Shown here: positions 52,098 to 62,135 of the stretch, piece by piece
How positions within the stretch are numbered: position 1 is the first letter of the stretch
How the letters are laid out: the number at the start of each line of letters is the position of its first letter
NCBI GenBank assembly: GCA_017454265.1
Contig: JAFTDJ010000049.1
Location: forward strand, 1 to 64,000
Length of the DNA: 64,000 nucleotides
Source: Bacteroidales bacterium
Lineage (GTDB): Bacteria > Bacteroidota > Bacteroidia > Bacteroidales > UBA932
Direction: 5' to 3'
Notes under the pieces: generated by a model
Database searches by the model: none
Seen by the model: the letters and a program-made list of their open reading frames with translations, nothing else
What the model was told of the DNA's origin: nothing
Position numbers and translations under genes: made by a program

Positions 52098-53715
52098 CGT
52101 AAGAATAAGGCTTCTGGTATTTGTAAACTCTCTGCATAAACTCCATCTCACGCAGCGTGTCGCCCCAGCCTACTGCGCGCATTCCCTTCCATCGTTCGTC
52201 CAGGTAGTCGGCTGCAAGCTTGGGGGCAAGTTCCGGCTGGCCGAGCGCCTCGGCAAGCGCCTTGGCCGCCTTGCGTATGCACAGGGTGCCCTGGCAGGTG
52301 CCCATGCCCACCCGGGTGCGTCGCCTGAGGTCCTGCAGGTTGCGCACTCCGAGTTCGCGGACGGCGTATTTGATTTCGGCCAGAGTCACGTTCTCGCATT
52401 CGCAAATCAATTGTTTGTCCGCCTCGGTCTCGAAAATTATTTTGTTTACCATGTCTCCCTGGCGTCCAGCGGCGCTTTTCTGCCCGGCGGTAGGCTTGCC
52501 CTCGAAGCGTTTGCTCACGCTCTCGATACGGCCGTCCATGGAGCCGGGCAGGGGAGTCTCCGCCGTGGTGCAGCTTCTGGATACTCCAAGCTTGCGGCAT
52601 ACGGCGTCCGTGGCGAGCTCGGCCATCAGGCGGTAGGTCATCAACTTGCCGCCCGTTATGCTTACGAATCCCTTGACGCCGTCCCTGCTTTCGTGGTCCA
52701 GGCAGACGATGCCGCGGCTAATGCTGCGTCCCGTGGGATCGCTGTCATCGGCGACCAGAGGGCGCACACCGGCGTACGCGCGCAGTATGCGGGTACTGGA
52801 AAGCGAAGGACAGAGAGCGCAGCCTTCACGGAGAAGCAGGCGCACCTCATCGGGCGTCACTTCCATATTGTCGCACTCTTCGAAAGGAACTTTTGTGGAT
52901 GTGGTTCCAATTACGGTTACGGAGTCCCCGGGAACCAGTATGTCGCCGTCGGCGGACTTGCGGCAACGGTTGATTACTACGTTGTTGACCCGGTGCCCGA
53001 AGACCAGAAGCGCTCCCTTGGCGGGGTACATTCCTATATGCACACCTGCTTTTTCCGCAACTCCGTGGCCCCAAATGCCGGCAGCGTTCACCGTGACCGG
53101 AGCACGGTACTCGGCTTTCTCGCCGCTGCGGGTGTCCAGTACCTTCACTCCCAGGATGGTGTCGCCTTCTCTTATAAAGTCGAGGAATTCGGTATAAGCC
53201 AGTACTTTAGCTCCGTGCAGAACGGCATCGGTCACGTTGGCGCTGCAGAGGCGGAAAGGATCCACGGAACCATCGGGAACCACCACCGCACCTATCAGCG
53301 TCGGGTTGACGGAGGGCTCCATATCTATCGCCTCGCGGGGTGATATGGCCCTGGCCTCAATTCCGGCGCTGTTGCAGGCCTCCAGGAATGTGGCCTGATA
53401 GTCGAGCCCGTAACCGGTTTCAGCGTCTTCCGGGAGGGTTATGAACAGGCCGCCCGTATCTTCTACGCAGTTGGCCGCGATGTGGCGGAGTATCTTGTTC
53501 TCGCGTATGCACTCTTCCGCCGATTCGCTGTCTTTTACGGCATACCTTGCACCTGAGTGCAGCAGGCCGTGGTTTCGCCCCGTTGCGCCGGTGGCAATGT
53601 CTTGTCTTTCTATAAGCAGTACACGCAGTCCACGCATAGCGCAGTCACGCGCTGTCCCGGCTCCTGTGATACCGCCTCCGATGATGATCACATCAAATTC
53701 GTTCTTCACTGGCAT
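52087..53715 (-). CDS. glpA: Anaerobic glycerol-3-phosphate dehydrogenase subunit A
   Basis: A 542-residue FAD enzyme oxidising glycerol-3-phosphate. FDVIIIGGGITGAGTARD near residues 7-24 is the FAD fold, and LIERQDIATGATGRNHGLLH is family-specific. The C-terminus has a BFD-like [2Fe-2S] domain (ICECENVT, TCQGTLC). ATG 53715 (MPVKNEFDV) is chosen over an upstream in-frame ATG. No consensus promoter is seen between it and rnpB. Confidence 0.94.
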   Translation of the reverse strand: MPVKNEFDVIIIGGGITGAGTARDCAMRGLRVLLIERQDIATGATGRNHGLLHSGARYAVKDSESAEECIRENKILRHIAANCVEDTGGLFITLPEDAETGYGLDYQATFLEACNSAGIEARAISPREAIDMEPSVNPTLIGAVVVPDGSVDPFRLCSANVTDAVLHGAKVLAYTEFLDFIREGDTILGVKVLDTRSGEKAEYRAPVTVNAAGIWGHGVAEKAGVHIGMYPAKGALLVFGHRVNNVVINRCRKSADGDILVPGDSVTVIGTTSTKVPFEECDNMEVTPDEVRLLLREGCALCPSLSSTRILRAYAGVRPLVADDSDPTGRSISRGIVCLDHESRDGVKGFVSITGGKLMTYRLMAELATDAVCRKLGVSRSCTTAETPLPGSMDGRIESVSKRFEGKPTAGQKSAAGRQGDMVNKIIFETEADKQLICECENVTLAEIKYAVRELGVRNLQDLRRRTRVGMGTCQGTLCIRKAAKALAEALGQPELAPKLAADYLDERWKGMRAVGWGDTLREMEFMQRVYKYQKPYSYDEV

Positions 53716-53744
53716 ATAGATTTGTGTTAATAATCTCAAAAAAA

Positions 53745-54055
53745 GGCGGGACCGTAAGCCGGTTTCTGTTCATTCTGCCATTTATCTTCGCAACCTACCC
53801 CCCGGCATCAGGCGGGCCGCCCTCAACTGCCGGTATACTTGGTCTTGCAGACCCTGGTGCCGTACCCGCACTGCATCGCTGCGGTGCGTCGTGAGCTCTT
53901 GCCTCACGTTTTCACCCTTACCGGATTGCTCCGGCGGTATTTTTCTGTTACGGCTTGCGTAAGGTTACCCCCACCTGTGCTTTCCGCAGCAGGGCGCCCT
54001 GCTCTGTCCGGACTTTCCTCAGCATTGCTGCCGCGGCAGATCGTCCCACCTTAAA
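53745..54055 (-). ncRNA. rnpB: RNase P RNA (class A)
   Basis: Reading the minus strand, the 5' end GGTGGGACGAT pairs with the 3' GTCCCGCC as helix P1 (one G-U). The conserved GAGGAAAGTCCGGACA follows 25-30 bases in. GGTAAGGGTGAAAACGTG, the AGACCAAGTA region and GGGGGGTAGGTT precede the AGAATGAACAGAAACCGGCT 3' signature. A T7 run after 53745 terminates. The ends are accurate to a few bases. Confidence 0.95.
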
Positions 54056-54060
54056 TCTCA

Positions 54061-54068
54061 CAAATTTA
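54061..54068 (-). promoter_or_regulatory. -7 element of rnpB
   Basis: TAAATTTG on the minus strand, 5-6 bases from the RNA 5' end, which independently supports both. Confidence 0.7.
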
Positions 54069-54081
54069 ACAAAAAAAATAA

Positions 54082-54089
54082 TATATTTG
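54082..54089 (+). promoter_or_regulatory. -7 element of LysR-type gene (leaderless layout)
   Basis: TATATTTG followed by five bases and the ATG at 54095. Divergent from the rnpB element 13 bases away. Confidence 0.55.
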
Positions 54090-54094
54090 TACCG

Positions 54095-54454
54095 ATGATA
54101 AGCGACAACCGTTTGAAAATATTTGTGGCAGTCGCCGAATGCGGCGGTTTTACCGCTGCGGCTCACCGTCTGAAGATGAGCCAGCCGGCTGTAAGCCAGA
54201 GCGTGGCTTCGCTCGAGGGGGAAGCTGGCGTGGAACTCTTCCTGCGGACGAGGAGCGGGGTGGAGCTTACCGGTGCCGGACAGCTGTTCTACGGATATGC
54301 GGTGCGCATCCTGTCTCTGTACGAGTCTTTGTCGTCTGAACTTACCGGTGCCGGCGTCCTGCCGGAACAGACCCGGCTTCCCCTGGGCGGCGGTCGTTCT
54401 GCTGCCGTTTCCGTTAGCCGCGGCAAAATAGAAATCGAAATCATCGGCAAATAG
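54095..54454 (+). CDS. LysR-type DNA-binding domain protein without effector domain
   Basis: A 119-residue protein that is essentially one winged helix-turn-helix of the LysR/ModE type (LKIFVAVAECGGFTAAAHRL, QPAVSQSVASLE, LFLRTRSGVELTGAG). The roughly 200-residue effector-binding domain is absent, and the tail is short. The frame is closed by a proper stop with no remnant downstream. It may regulate the divergent or downstream pot genes. Confidence 0.82.
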   Translation: MISDNRLKIFVAVAECGGFTAAAHRLKMSQPAVSQSVASLEGEAGVELFLRTRSGVELTGAGQLFYGYAVRILSLYESLSSELTGAGVLPEQTRLPLGGGRSAAVSVSRGKIEIEIIGK

Positions 54455-54464
54455 AAAAATTTAG

Positions 54465-54472
54465 TATCTTTG
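54465..54472 (+). promoter_or_regulatory. -7 element of porin-potABCD operon
   Basis: TATCTTTG, about 40 bases before the porin start; no clear -33 box. Confidence 0.5.
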
Positions 54473-54511
54473 CGGCTTGAAGTTTAACTAAAATCCTTTT
54501 TATGGGTCGAA

Positions 54512-55567
54512 ATGAAGAAATTGCTTTTACTCTTCGCAGCTTTGCTGCCATGCTTCCTTGCGCATTCGCAAGAGGCTGAGGGGAACGGCAGTTATGCCGA
54601 TTTCCAGCTTATTCCGCGCATTGAGTTCAACCCCTATTTCACTCCCGGGCAGACCGGCGACGGTTCGAGCGGATATACGTTCGGCAATTCGAATATTTAC
54701 ACTCTCATAGAAGGAGCTTTCTCTGATCACGTTTCTTTTGTACTGAACAATCACTGGCTGTCCGCTACCAATCCGGGCTGGGCGGAGAGTGCGGCCTTGT
54801 ACAAGAACACTTTTTATTCCAACGCCAACAATTGGGTGGACCTTGCGTATTTCGACTTTAATTTCGGCAACTGGACCTTCACTATCGGCAAGGACTGCAT
54901 TATGTCCGGAGGCTTCGAGTATGATGCCTACGACGTGGATGTGGACTACCTGCTCACCGGCCCGGACCAGAAAATACTGCTGGCGTCCAATCTTTGGTAC
55001 AATCTTCCGGGTTACCAATGGGGCGGCAAAGTGGCGTACAACATCGGCGAGCATACCACCTTCGCTCTCCAGATGATCACATCGCCCTTTGGCGAGCGTC
55101 CTTTCGCCAGCGGGATATTCGCCTATTCTGCAAAGTGGGCCGGAAACTATGGCCCCTTCTCCAATATCTGGACCGCTTCGGCAATCCAGAAGCCCGACCG
55201 CAGCTTCGAGTGGCTTTTCGCCCTTGCACAGCAGGTTGAGCTCGGTGCTTTTACGATCGGGTTCGACTGGTACAACCTGAACGACATCGACTACAACGAC
55301 GACGACAGTCCTTGCGGCCTGCTTCCCGGCAACACGTTCCGTCCCAGCCTGGCCTTCAAACCTCTGGACTGGTTCGACTGCAAGCTCGTGAGCAACATCT
55401 ACACCGAGCCCGGCAGCGGCGTATCCGACGTAAACGTGGGTGCCGCTTTCCACTTTTTCCCTATCGAGACCATTCAGCTTCATACTGCAATGGGGTGGGA
55501 TATGATTACCAGGACGTTCAGCGCAACCGTAGGCGCAAAGGTTAACTTCACGTTTCTTTCCCTTTAG
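54512..55567 (+). CDS. Porin-like outer-membrane beta-barrel protein
   Basis: A 351-residue exported barrel with signal peptide [20 protein letters not shown], many alternating aromatic strands ([29 protein letters not shown]) and a C-terminal NFTFLSL. It is 2 bases before potA, so it is probably the outer-membrane pore for the same substrate. No specific family is assigned. Confidence 0.8.
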   Translation: MKKLLLLFAALLPCFLAHSQEAEGNGSYADFQLIPRIEFNPYFTPGQTGDGSSGYTFGNSNIYTLIEGAFSDHVSFVLNNHWLSATNPGWAESAALYKNTFYSNANNWVDLAYFDFNFGNWTFTIGKDCIMSGGFEYDAYDVDVDYLLTGPDQKILLASNLWYNLPGYQWGGKVAYNIGEHTTFALQMITSPFGERPFASGIFAYSAKWAGNYGPFSNIWTASAIQKPDRSFEWLFALAQQVELGAFTIGFDWYNLNDIDYNDDDSPCGLLPGNTFRPSLAFKPLDWFDCKLVSNIYTEPGSGVSDVNVGAAFHFFPIETIQLHTAMGWDMITRTFSATVGAKVNFTFLSL

Positions 55568-55569
55568 GA

Positions 55570-56955
55570 ATGGCAAAAGACTATATCATTGATATTCAGC
55601 ATCTCAGCAAGTCATTCGGTGGCGTAAAGGTGCTGGACGACATAAATTTCTATGTGCGCAGGGGCGAGTTCGTCACCCTGCTGGGTCCCTCGGGATGCGG
55701 AAAGACAACGCTGCTCCGCCAGATAGCCGGTTTCATCGCTCCTGACGAGGGCAAGATTCTGCTTGACGGAAAGGACATTTCCGGAATACCGCCTTATCAG
55801 CGTCCGCTGAATACAGTGTTCCAGCGATACGCCCTTTTCCCTCATTTGGACGTTTACGACAACATAGCTTTCGGACTCAAGCTTCAGAAGCTTCCCGCCA
55901 AGGAAATCGAGGCGCGTGTAAAGAAGATGCTGAAGATGGTTTCCATGACCGATTACGAAGACCGCTCCGTGGAGTCCCTCTCCGGAGGTCAGCAGCAGAG
56001 GGTCGCCATCGCCAGGGCGTTGGTAAACTACCCGAAAGTTCTGCTGCTAGATGAGCCGTTGGCTGCACTTGACCTTAAGATGCGCAAGGATATGCAGTTG
56101 GAGCTTAAGGAGATACACCGTAAGATGGGAATTACATTCATCTACGTGACCCACGATCAGGAGGAGGCGCTTACGCTGTCCGATACCATAGTCGTGCTGA
56201 ACGAAGGCCGCATTCAGCAGATAGGAACTCCCACCGACATTTACAACGAGCCGGTTAACTGCTTCGTGGCGGATTTCATAGGGGAGAGCAATATCCTTAA
56301 GGGCCGCATGATCCGCGACCGCCGCGTAGCGTTCATCAAGCAGGAGTTCGACTGCGTGGACGAGGGTTTCGGCGAAAACGTGCCGGTAGATGTGGTGGTG
56401 CGTCCGGAAGATATCTACTTTACCACCGACCCTGCCAAGTGCCAGTTCAAGGCGAAGGTGAATTCTTGTACCTTCAAGGGTGTCCATTACGAAATGTGGG
56501 TTGATACGGAAAGCGGCTACGAGCTGATGATCCAGGATTACGACCCTTATCCCGTAGGGACTGAAGTCATGCTGTATATAGATCCCGACGACATCCAGGT
56601 GATGCACAAGGAGCGTACGCGCAACGTCTTCGACGCCAAGGTGACGGACTCCGGTCACGTGGAGATGTTGGGGCAGTCCTGGGACTGCGAGGTCCCTGAT
56701 GGTTTTGCCGCCGGAGATGAGGCGGTGGCCGAAGTGCGTTTCGAGGACGTGGAGCTGCTGGACCACCAGGAGGATGGAAAGATTGCCGGAGAAGTGCACT
56801 TCCTGCTCTACAAGGGCGACCACTACCATCTCACTATCCTCACGGAAGACGGCGACCACATTTGGGTGGATACGAACGATATCTGGGACAAGGGCGACCT
56901 TGTCGGCGTTGACATACCCGCAAAGGGTATCAAACTGATACGGAGAAATGACTAA
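55570..56955 (+). CDS. potA: Spermidine/putrescine ABC transporter ATP-binding protein
   Basis: A 461-residue ABC ATPase. Walker [10 protein letters not shown] is near 38-46, with signature LSGGQQQR and Walker [13 protein letters not shown]. The C-terminal TOBE domains are longer than in E. coli PotA (378), with an extra beta-rich segment ([16 protein letters not shown]). It overlaps potB by 8 bases. Confidence 0.93.
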   Translation: MAKDYIIDIQHLSKSFGGVKVLDDINFYVRRGEFVTLLGPSGCGKTTLLRQIAGFIAPDEGKILLDGKDISGIPPYQRPLNTVFQRYALFPHLDVYDNIAFGLKLQKLPAKEIEARVKKMLKMVSMTDYEDRSVESLSGGQQQRVAIARALVNYPKVLLLDEPLAALDLKMRKDMQLELKEIHRKMGITFIYVTHDQEEALTLSDTIVVLNEGRIQQIGTPTDIYNEPVNCFVADFIGESNILKGRMIRDRRVAFIKQEFDCVDEGFGENVPVDVVVRPEDIYFTTDPAKCQFKAKVNSCTFKGVHYEMWVDTESGYELMIQDYDPYPVGTEVMLYIDPDDIQVMHKERTRNVFDAKVTDSGHVEMLGQSWDCEVPDGFAAGDEAVAEVRFEDVELLDHQEDGKIAGEVHFLLYKGDHYHLTILTEDGDHIWVDTNDIWDKGDLVGVDIPAKGIKLIRRND

Positions 56956-57718
56956 ACGAAGCAGTTGGAGCATACCGTATCTCATCTTTATGGTGATATT
57001 CGTGGTGCTGCCTCTCATCCTGATCGTGATGTACGCTTTCCAGGACGGGACAGGGCATTTCACGCTGTCTAACATTACCCGCTTCTTTACCGATTCGGAT
57101 TCTCTTTCTACATTTGCACTGTCAATTGAGGTAGCAATAGAGAATACGCTGATTTGTATATTGTTGGGTTACCCTGCGGCATGGATCCTCGCCAACCGTG
57201 AACTGAACAGGAGCGCAGTCACGGTGATGCTGTTCATAATGCCCATGTGGATTAACGCCCTGATGCGTACGCTTGCAACTGCGGAACTCTTTAACGTGCT
57301 GGGATTCACCCTGGGTAAAGGCACCCTCCTCTTCGGTATGGTGTACGACTACCTGCCTTTTATGATTTATCCGATCTACAACACCTTGCTGAAGATGGAC
57401 AAGTCCTATGCTGAGGCTGCCGAAGATCTTGGCGCGCCTCCGATGAAGGTGTTCTGGAAGGTTACCGTCCCCCTTTCTATGCCGGGAGTGATGAGCGGAG
57501 TCCTGATGGTGTTCATGCCTACCGTGAGTACGTTCGCCATATCCGAGTTCCTCACCAACAACAAGATTAAACTCTTCGGTACCATTATCCAGGAGAACAT
57601 CAATTCATCGATGTGGAACTACGGTGCGGCCCTGGCATTTATAATGCTGATTATCATCGGAATAACTTCCCTTATGGGCGGCTCCGACAATTCTGAAGCG
57701 GAAGGAGGGCTCGTGTGA
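56948..57718 (+). CDS. potB: Spermidine/putrescine ABC permease PotB
   Basis: A 256-residue inner-membrane permease with six helices and the EAA loop [22 protein letters not shown] (about 157-178). Its stop shares a base with the potC ATG. Confidence 0.92.
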   Translation: MTKRSSWSIPYLIFMVIFVVLPLILIVMYAFQDGTGHFTLSNITRFFTDSDSLSTFALSIEVAIENTLICILLGYPAAWILANRELNRSAVTVMLFIMPMWINALMRTLATAELFNVLGFTLGKGTLLFGMVYDYLPFMIYPIYNTLLKMDKSYAEAAEDLGAPPMKVFWKVTVPLSMPGVMSGVLMVFMPTVSTFAISEFLTNNKIKLFGTIIQENINSSMWNYGAALAFIMLIIIGITSLMGGSDNSEAEGGLV

Positions 57719-58524
57719 TGAAGAAAGTACTTGCAAAATGCTATTTGTGGCTGCTGCTTGCGTTGCTCTATGCACCGCTGTTCTTCATCGCAGTGTTCTC
57801 GTTCACCGAGTCCAGGGTCCTGGGCAACTGGACAGGATTTTCCACCAAGCTGTACAGCAACTTGTTTACCGGCGGAATGAACGGGGGCGCATCCCTTATC
57901 TCTGCAGTGGAGAACACCTTGCTCATCGCTCTCATATCGGCGGCTTTCTCTACTCTTCTGGGTACGGTTGCCGCTATAGGCATACACAATCTCAAAGGAC
58001 GCAAGAGGCAGACCATGCAGTTTCTGAACAACATACCGATGATCAATCCCGATATTATCACCGGTGTGTCCCTGTTCCTGCTTTTCGTCTTCCTTGGAGT
58101 TTCCCAGGGATACCTGACGGTCATTCTTGCGCACATCACTTTCTGCACTCCTTACGTTGTGCTGAGCGTGCTTCCCAAGCTCTCGCAGATGAATCCCAAT
58201 ATCTATGAAGCGGCTCTTGACCTTGGCGCAACCCCGGCCCAGGCCCTGCGCAAGGTGCTTATTCCCGAACTGCGTCCCGGAATGGTCTCCGGCTTCATCC
58301 TGGCCTTTACTATGTCCCTGGACGACTTTGCCGTAACTTTCTTCACCCGGGGCACCATAGGTCTAGACACGCTGTCCACATATATCTATACCGACGCACG
58401 CAAGGGAGGCCTGACGCCGGAATTAAGGCCTTTAATGACCCTTATATTTCTAATTGTACTAATTCTACTGGTAGTTATCAACATACGCCAGGAAAAGGCA
58501 AATAAAACCGTAAAAAGCAGATGA
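57718..58524 (+). CDS. potC: Spermidine/putrescine ABC permease PotC
   Basis: A 268-residue permease with the EAA loop YEAALDLGATPAQALRKVLIP. The ATG at 57718 (TGATG with the potB stop) is preferred to GTG 57715. Its TGA overlaps the potD ATG. Confidence 0.92.
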   Translation: MKKVLAKCYLWLLLALLYAPLFFIAVFSFTESRVLGNWTGFSTKLYSNLFTGGMNGGASLISAVENTLLIALISAAFSTLLGTVAAIGIHNLKGRKRQTMQFLNNIPMINPDIITGVSLFLLFVFLGVSQGYLTVILAHITFCTPYVVLSVLPKLSQMNPNIYEAALDLGATPAQALRKVLIPELRPGMVSGFILAFTMSLDDFAVTFFTRGTIGLDTLSTYIYTDARKGGLTPELRPLMTLIFLIVLILLVVINIRQEKANKTVKSR

Positions 58525-59825
58525 AAAGAACACTTTCTTTCCTAGCGGCGGCACTTGTAGTGTGCGCCTGCGCACAGGACAGGAGCAGCATCCTGAAGGT
58601 TTACAACTGGTCTGACTATATAGACGAGTCCGTGATTCCCGAATTCGAGCAGTGGTACGAAGAACAGACAGGGGAGAGCGTGCGCGTAATTTACCAGACT
58701 TTCGACGTGAACGAGACTATGCTCTCGAAAATCGAGAAAGGCCACGAGGACTACGACGTGGTATGCCCCTCCGACTACATAATCGAGAGAATGCTTCAGA
58801 GCGATCTTCTACTGCCTTTGGACAGGGACTTCGGCGATACCCCCAACTATATAGACGTCAATCTCTCTCCGTACATCCGCGAGTGCTTCGATAAGATGGA
58901 CGGAGGCGGCAAGAACGCAAATGAGTACTCAGTAGGCTATATGTGGGGCACCACCGGTATCCTGTACAACGCCAAGTACGTAAGCGACGAAGAGGCCTCT
59001 ACGTGGGATATCATACGCAATCCCAAGTTTGCCGACAAGATCTTTATCAAAGATTCAGCTCGCGATATTTTCTCTCAGATTATCATTTACTTACGCCAGG
59101 ATGACCTGAAGGCCGGCAGGGTTACTCTCGACGAATTGATGCTGGATTCGTCAGACGATGCGCTGGCTGCCGTCGAGGCCTATATGAAGCAGGTGAAGCC
59201 TCTCGTGGCCGGCTGGGAAGCCGACTTCGGGAAGGACCAGATGACGCAGGAGCGCGGCTGGGTGAGCCTCAATTGGAGCGGTGATGCCGTATGGGCGATA
59301 GAAGAAGCAGCCGAACTGGGAGTGGATCTTCGTTACACGTGCCCCAAGGAAGGCTTTACGGTCTGGTTTGACGGCTGGGTGATACCCAAGTACGCAAAGA
59401 ACGTCAAGGCGGCCAAATACTGGATTAATTTTATGTCCCGTCCGGACATAGTAATCCGGAACGTGGACGTTACCGGGTACGTTTCGGTGAGCGGTGCGCC
59501 TGAGGTCCTCGAGGCCTTTACCGATGATTCTCTCGAGCCCCTGGACCTGTCTTACTTCTTCGGCCCCGAGGCCACATCGGTCTGTGCTGACCCCGTCCTC
59601 TATCCCGACCGCAGCGACATTGAACGCAGCACCCAGGAGCACGACTGGGGATCCAGGACACCCCAGCTGGTGGAGATGTGGTCCCGCGTAAAAGGGGAGA
59701 GCGCCAATACCATGACTGTTGTGGTGATAGCGGTATTCCTTGTTGCCATTGTTGCATTCGCTGTGTACAGCCGCTTCTTCTCCCGTAAGGCAAATTCCCG
59801 TAAAAACGGCAGAAAGCGCCGCTAG
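58521..59825 (+). CDS. potD: Polyamine-binding protein PotD with C-terminal membrane helix
   Basis: A 434-residue substrate-binding lipoprotein (lipobox VVCAC). The mature N-terminus ILKVYNWSDYIDESVIPEFE and DYDVVCPSDYIIERM are diagnostic of PotD/PotF. Unusually, a hydrophobic helix (VVVIAVFLVAIVAFAVYSRF, near 400-419) and a basic tail follow the binding domain, giving a second membrane anchor. Substrate is inferred as putrescine/spermidine. Confidence 0.9.
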   Translation: MKRTLSFLAAALVVCACAQDRSSILKVYNWSDYIDESVIPEFEQWYEEQTGESVRVIYQTFDVNETMLSKIEKGHEDYDVVCPSDYIIERMLQSDLLLPLDRDFGDTPNYIDVNLSPYIRECFDKMDGGGKNANEYSVGYMWGTTGILYNAKYVSDEEASTWDIIRNPKFADKIFIKDSARDIFSQIIIYLRQDDLKAGRVTLDELMLDSSDDALAAVEAYMKQVKPLVAGWEADFGKDQMTQERGWVSLNWSGDAVWAIEEAAELGVDLRYTCPKEGFTVWFDGWVIPKYAKNVKAAKYWINFMSRPDIVIRNVDVTGYVSVSGAPEVLEAFTDDSLEPLDLSYFFGPEATSVCADPVLYPDRSDIERSTQEHDWGSRTPQLVEMWSRVKGESANTMTVVVIAVFLVAIVAFAVYSRFFSRKANSRKNGRKRR

Positions 59826-59874
59826 GGCGCCATTTGTAACAAAGTTGTTATAGGACATAACATTTTTGTTGCGT

Positions 59875-59883
59875 GGGGGGGGG
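59875..59883. repeat. Nine-G homopolymer next to the permease stop
   Basis: Nine consecutive G on the + strand, immediately 3' of the TAG of the minus-strand permease gene. A length change would not alter any protein; sequencing length error is possible. Confidence 0.7.
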
Positions 59884-60978
59884 CTATTTTGGGGCCATCC
59901 GGTATAATACCGCAGCAATTATCACATAGACGAAGTTCGGAAGCCACAGCGCTATGCCGGCAGGAAGGGTTCCTGTGAACACGAACATTTCGCTGAACTT
60001 CAAGAACAGAATATAGAGGAACGCAAGTCCTATTCCGAGAGCGAGGTTGAATCCTATTCCGCCTCGCTTCTTCTTGCTCGTAAGGGCAACCGCCATTATT
60101 GTAAGTATGAAAGCGGAGAAGGGCAGGGTCATGCGCCTGTTCTTCTCTATCTGAGCGTACATTACGTTTGCGTCTCCGCGCATCTTCTGGGTGGAGATGA
60201 GGGCGTTCAGATCTTTTTGGGTGAGGGTCTCCACCGTTTTCTGATTACGGTAAAAATCGCTCAGTTTAAGGGCTATCACGGTATCCAGCTGGTCTCCGCA
60301 GCGCACCTTGTCTTCCAGGCCGGTACTGTAGTCCCGTATGAACCAGCGGCGCAGGTGCCAGCCGTCCATAGTGCTGTCCCAGGCTGCTGATTCCGCCGTG
60401 AGTTTTGAGACCATCTTGTTGTTTTCTATTGTCTCCAGCGTGAATTTGTATGCAGTATTGTTATAGGCGCTGAACGACTGCACGAAGACGAACTGCCCCG
60501 GAGCTATCTGATAGTGTACGTTGTTGCGGCTGTACTTGGTATAGTTCATATCCACGTACTTGGTCTCAAAATCCACCCTGGTGGCGTTGGACCGTGGAAT
60601 CACAAACAGGTTCAGGCCAAGTGACAGCAGGGCGATTATCGCAGCGGAAACCACGTACGGCACCATCATCCTGTGGTAACTTACACCGCCGGAAAGTATG
60701 GCGATAATCTCCGAATTCGCGGCCATCCTGGACGTGAAGAATATCACGGTGATGAACACGAAGAGGGGGGAGAACATATTGATGAAATATGGAATGAAGT
60801 TTACGTAGTAGTCCACAATGATGGTTCTCAGAGGGACCTCGTGCTCTACAAAGTTCTCAATCTTTTCGGAAATGTCGAAGATGATGACTATCCCTATGAT
60901 TACAAGCAGCGCAATGAAGAATGTCATGAGGAACTTCTTCATTATGTAGCGGTCCAGTATTTTGGGTTTCAGCGACAT
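59884..60978 (-). CDS. LptF/LptG (YjgP/YjgQ) family permease
   Basis: A 364-residue inner-membrane component of the LPS-export ABC machine. The N-terminal LDRYIMKKFLMTFFIALLVI, two helices near 55-125, a periplasmic beta-jellyroll (about 135-260) and three C-terminal helices (starting NRRMTLPFSAFILTIMAVAL) are typical. Its start shares a base with the tgt stop (TAATG). I cannot distinguish LptF from LptG. Confidence 0.87.
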   Translation of the reverse strand: MSLKPKILDRYIMKKFLMTFFIALLVIIGIVIIFDISEKIENFVEHEVPLRTIIVDYYVNFIPYFINMFSPLFVFITVIFFTSRMAANSEIIAILSGGVSYHRMMVPYVVSAAIIALLSLGLNLFVIPRSNATRVDFETKYVDMNYTKYSRNNVHYQIAPGQFVFVQSFSAYNNTAYKFTLETIENNKMVSKLTAESAAWDSTMDGWHLRRWFIRDYSTGLEDKVRCGDQLDTVIALKLSDFYRNQKTVETLTQKDLNALISTQKMRGDANVMYAQIEKNRRMTLPFSAFILTIMAVALTSKKKRGGIGFNLALGIGLAFLYILFLKFSEMFVFTGTLPAGIALWLPNFVYVIIAAVLYRMAPK

Positions 60979-62111
60979 TACAACCTTTGGGACACTCGTT
61001 TAACTGTGCTTTCTTTCCATGAAGCGAAATCTCCGGCTTCGATGTGCGCGCTCGCCTGCTTCACCAGGTCCAGGTAGAAGGCCAGGTTGTGCTCGCTGGC
61101 AAGCATTGCTGCAAACATCTCGCCGGAAACGAACAGGTGATGGAGGTATGCGCGAGAGTAGGTCCTGTCCACAAACGAGGCTCCGGCGGGATCTATGGGG
61201 GAGAAATCGTCCGCCCACTTGGCGTTGCGCATGTTCATTATGCCGTCCCAAGTGAAAATCATGCCGTTGCGCCCGTTGCGTGTGGGCATCACACAGTCGA
61301 ACATATCCACTCCGCGTGCGATTCCCTCCAAAATGTTGGCGGGAGTGCCGACACCCATGAGGTAGCGGGCCCTGTCCTGGGGTATCACGGGGTCCAGCAC
61401 TTCAAGCATCTCGTACATCACGTCAGTGGGTTCGCCGACTGCCAGGCCTCCTATCGCTATTCCTGCTTCCGAGAACTCCAACGCATGCTCTGCGGCCTCC
61501 ACGCGGAGGTCGGGATAGGTGCACCCCTGGATTATGGGGAAGAAGGTCTGGGGGTATCCATAGAGCGGCTCCGACTCTCGGAAATGTTTATAGTAACGCT
61601 CTAGCCAACCCTGCGTAAGCTTAAGAGACTTAGCGGCATAGCTTCTGTCTGCATCTCCCGGGCAGCACTCGTCGAGTGCCATCATTATGTCTGCTCCTAT
61701 GATACGCTGTGTATCCACGTTGTTTTCCGGGGTGAACAGGTGACGGGAACCGTCGATGTGGGACTGGAAACGGCAGCCCTCAGGTGTAATCTTGCGGATT
61801 TTGCTCAAGCTGAATACCTGGAATCCGCCGCTGTCGGTGAGGATGGGCCTGTCCCAGTTCTCGAAGCGGTGAAGTCCTCCCGCCCGGCGCAGGATGTCCA
61901 GCCCGGGGCGGAGATACAGGTGGTAGGTGTTGCCCAGGATGATTTCGGCTCCTATATCTTCCTTCAAGTCCCTGTGGTAAACCCCCTTCACGGAACCTAC
62001 GGTCCCCACCGGCATGACGATGGGGGTGCGGATGTCTCCGTGTGCGGTGCTGAGTATTCCGGTCCGTGCGGAAGAAGCGGTATCTTTTGATGTCCTGGTG
62101 AACTTGAACAT
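60978..62111 (-). CDS. tgt: Queuine tRNA-ribosyltransferase without the zinc cysteines
   Basis: A 377-residue TGT that exchanges guanine 34 for preQ1. DSGGFQVFSL has the catalytic Asp region, IGGLAVGEP binds base, and FDCVMPTRNGRNG has the nucleophile Asp. The CxCxxC before YSRAYLHHL in other bacteria is replaced by PAGASFVDRT (about 308-317), although the later His in SEHNLAFY remains. ATG 62111 (MFKFTRTSKD) is chosen because the -7 box ends 4 bases upstream. Confidence 0.92.
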   Translation of the reverse strand: MFKFTRTSKDTASSARTGILSTAHGDIRTPIVMPVGTVGSVKGVYHRDLKEDIGAEIILGNTYHLYLRPGLDILRRAGGLHRFENWDRPILTDSGGFQVFSLSKIRKITPEGCRFQSHIDGSRHLFTPENNVDTQRIIGADIMMALDECCPGDADRSYAAKSLKLTQGWLERYYKHFRESEPLYGYPQTFFPIIQGCTYPDLRVEAAEHALEFSEAGIAIGGLAVGEPTDVMYEMLEVLDPVIPQDRARYLMGVGTPANILEGIARGVDMFDCVMPTRNGRNGMIFTWDGIMNMRNAKWADDFSPIDPAGASFVDRTYSRAYLHHLFVSGEMFAAMLASEHNLAFYLDLVKQASAHIEAGDFASWKESTVKRVSQRL

Positions 62112-62115
62112 AGTG

Positions 62116-62123
62116 CAAAAATA
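62116..62123 (-). promoter_or_regulatory. -7 element of tgt-permease operon (leaderless layout)
   Basis: TATTTTTG on the minus strand, then four bases and the ATG. Confidence 0.55.
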
Positions 62124-62135
62124 CTGAAAAAATCT

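Noticed and set aside
53717..53727. TAGATTTG on the + strand at the start of glpA
   Set aside because: It points away from glpA into rnpB antisense, with no gene to serve.
59837..59863. Overlapping dyads TAACAA/TTGTTA and GTTAT/ATAAC after potD as terminators
   Set aside because: The first has a two-base loop, the stems are AT-rich and short, and no T run follows directly; not convincing.
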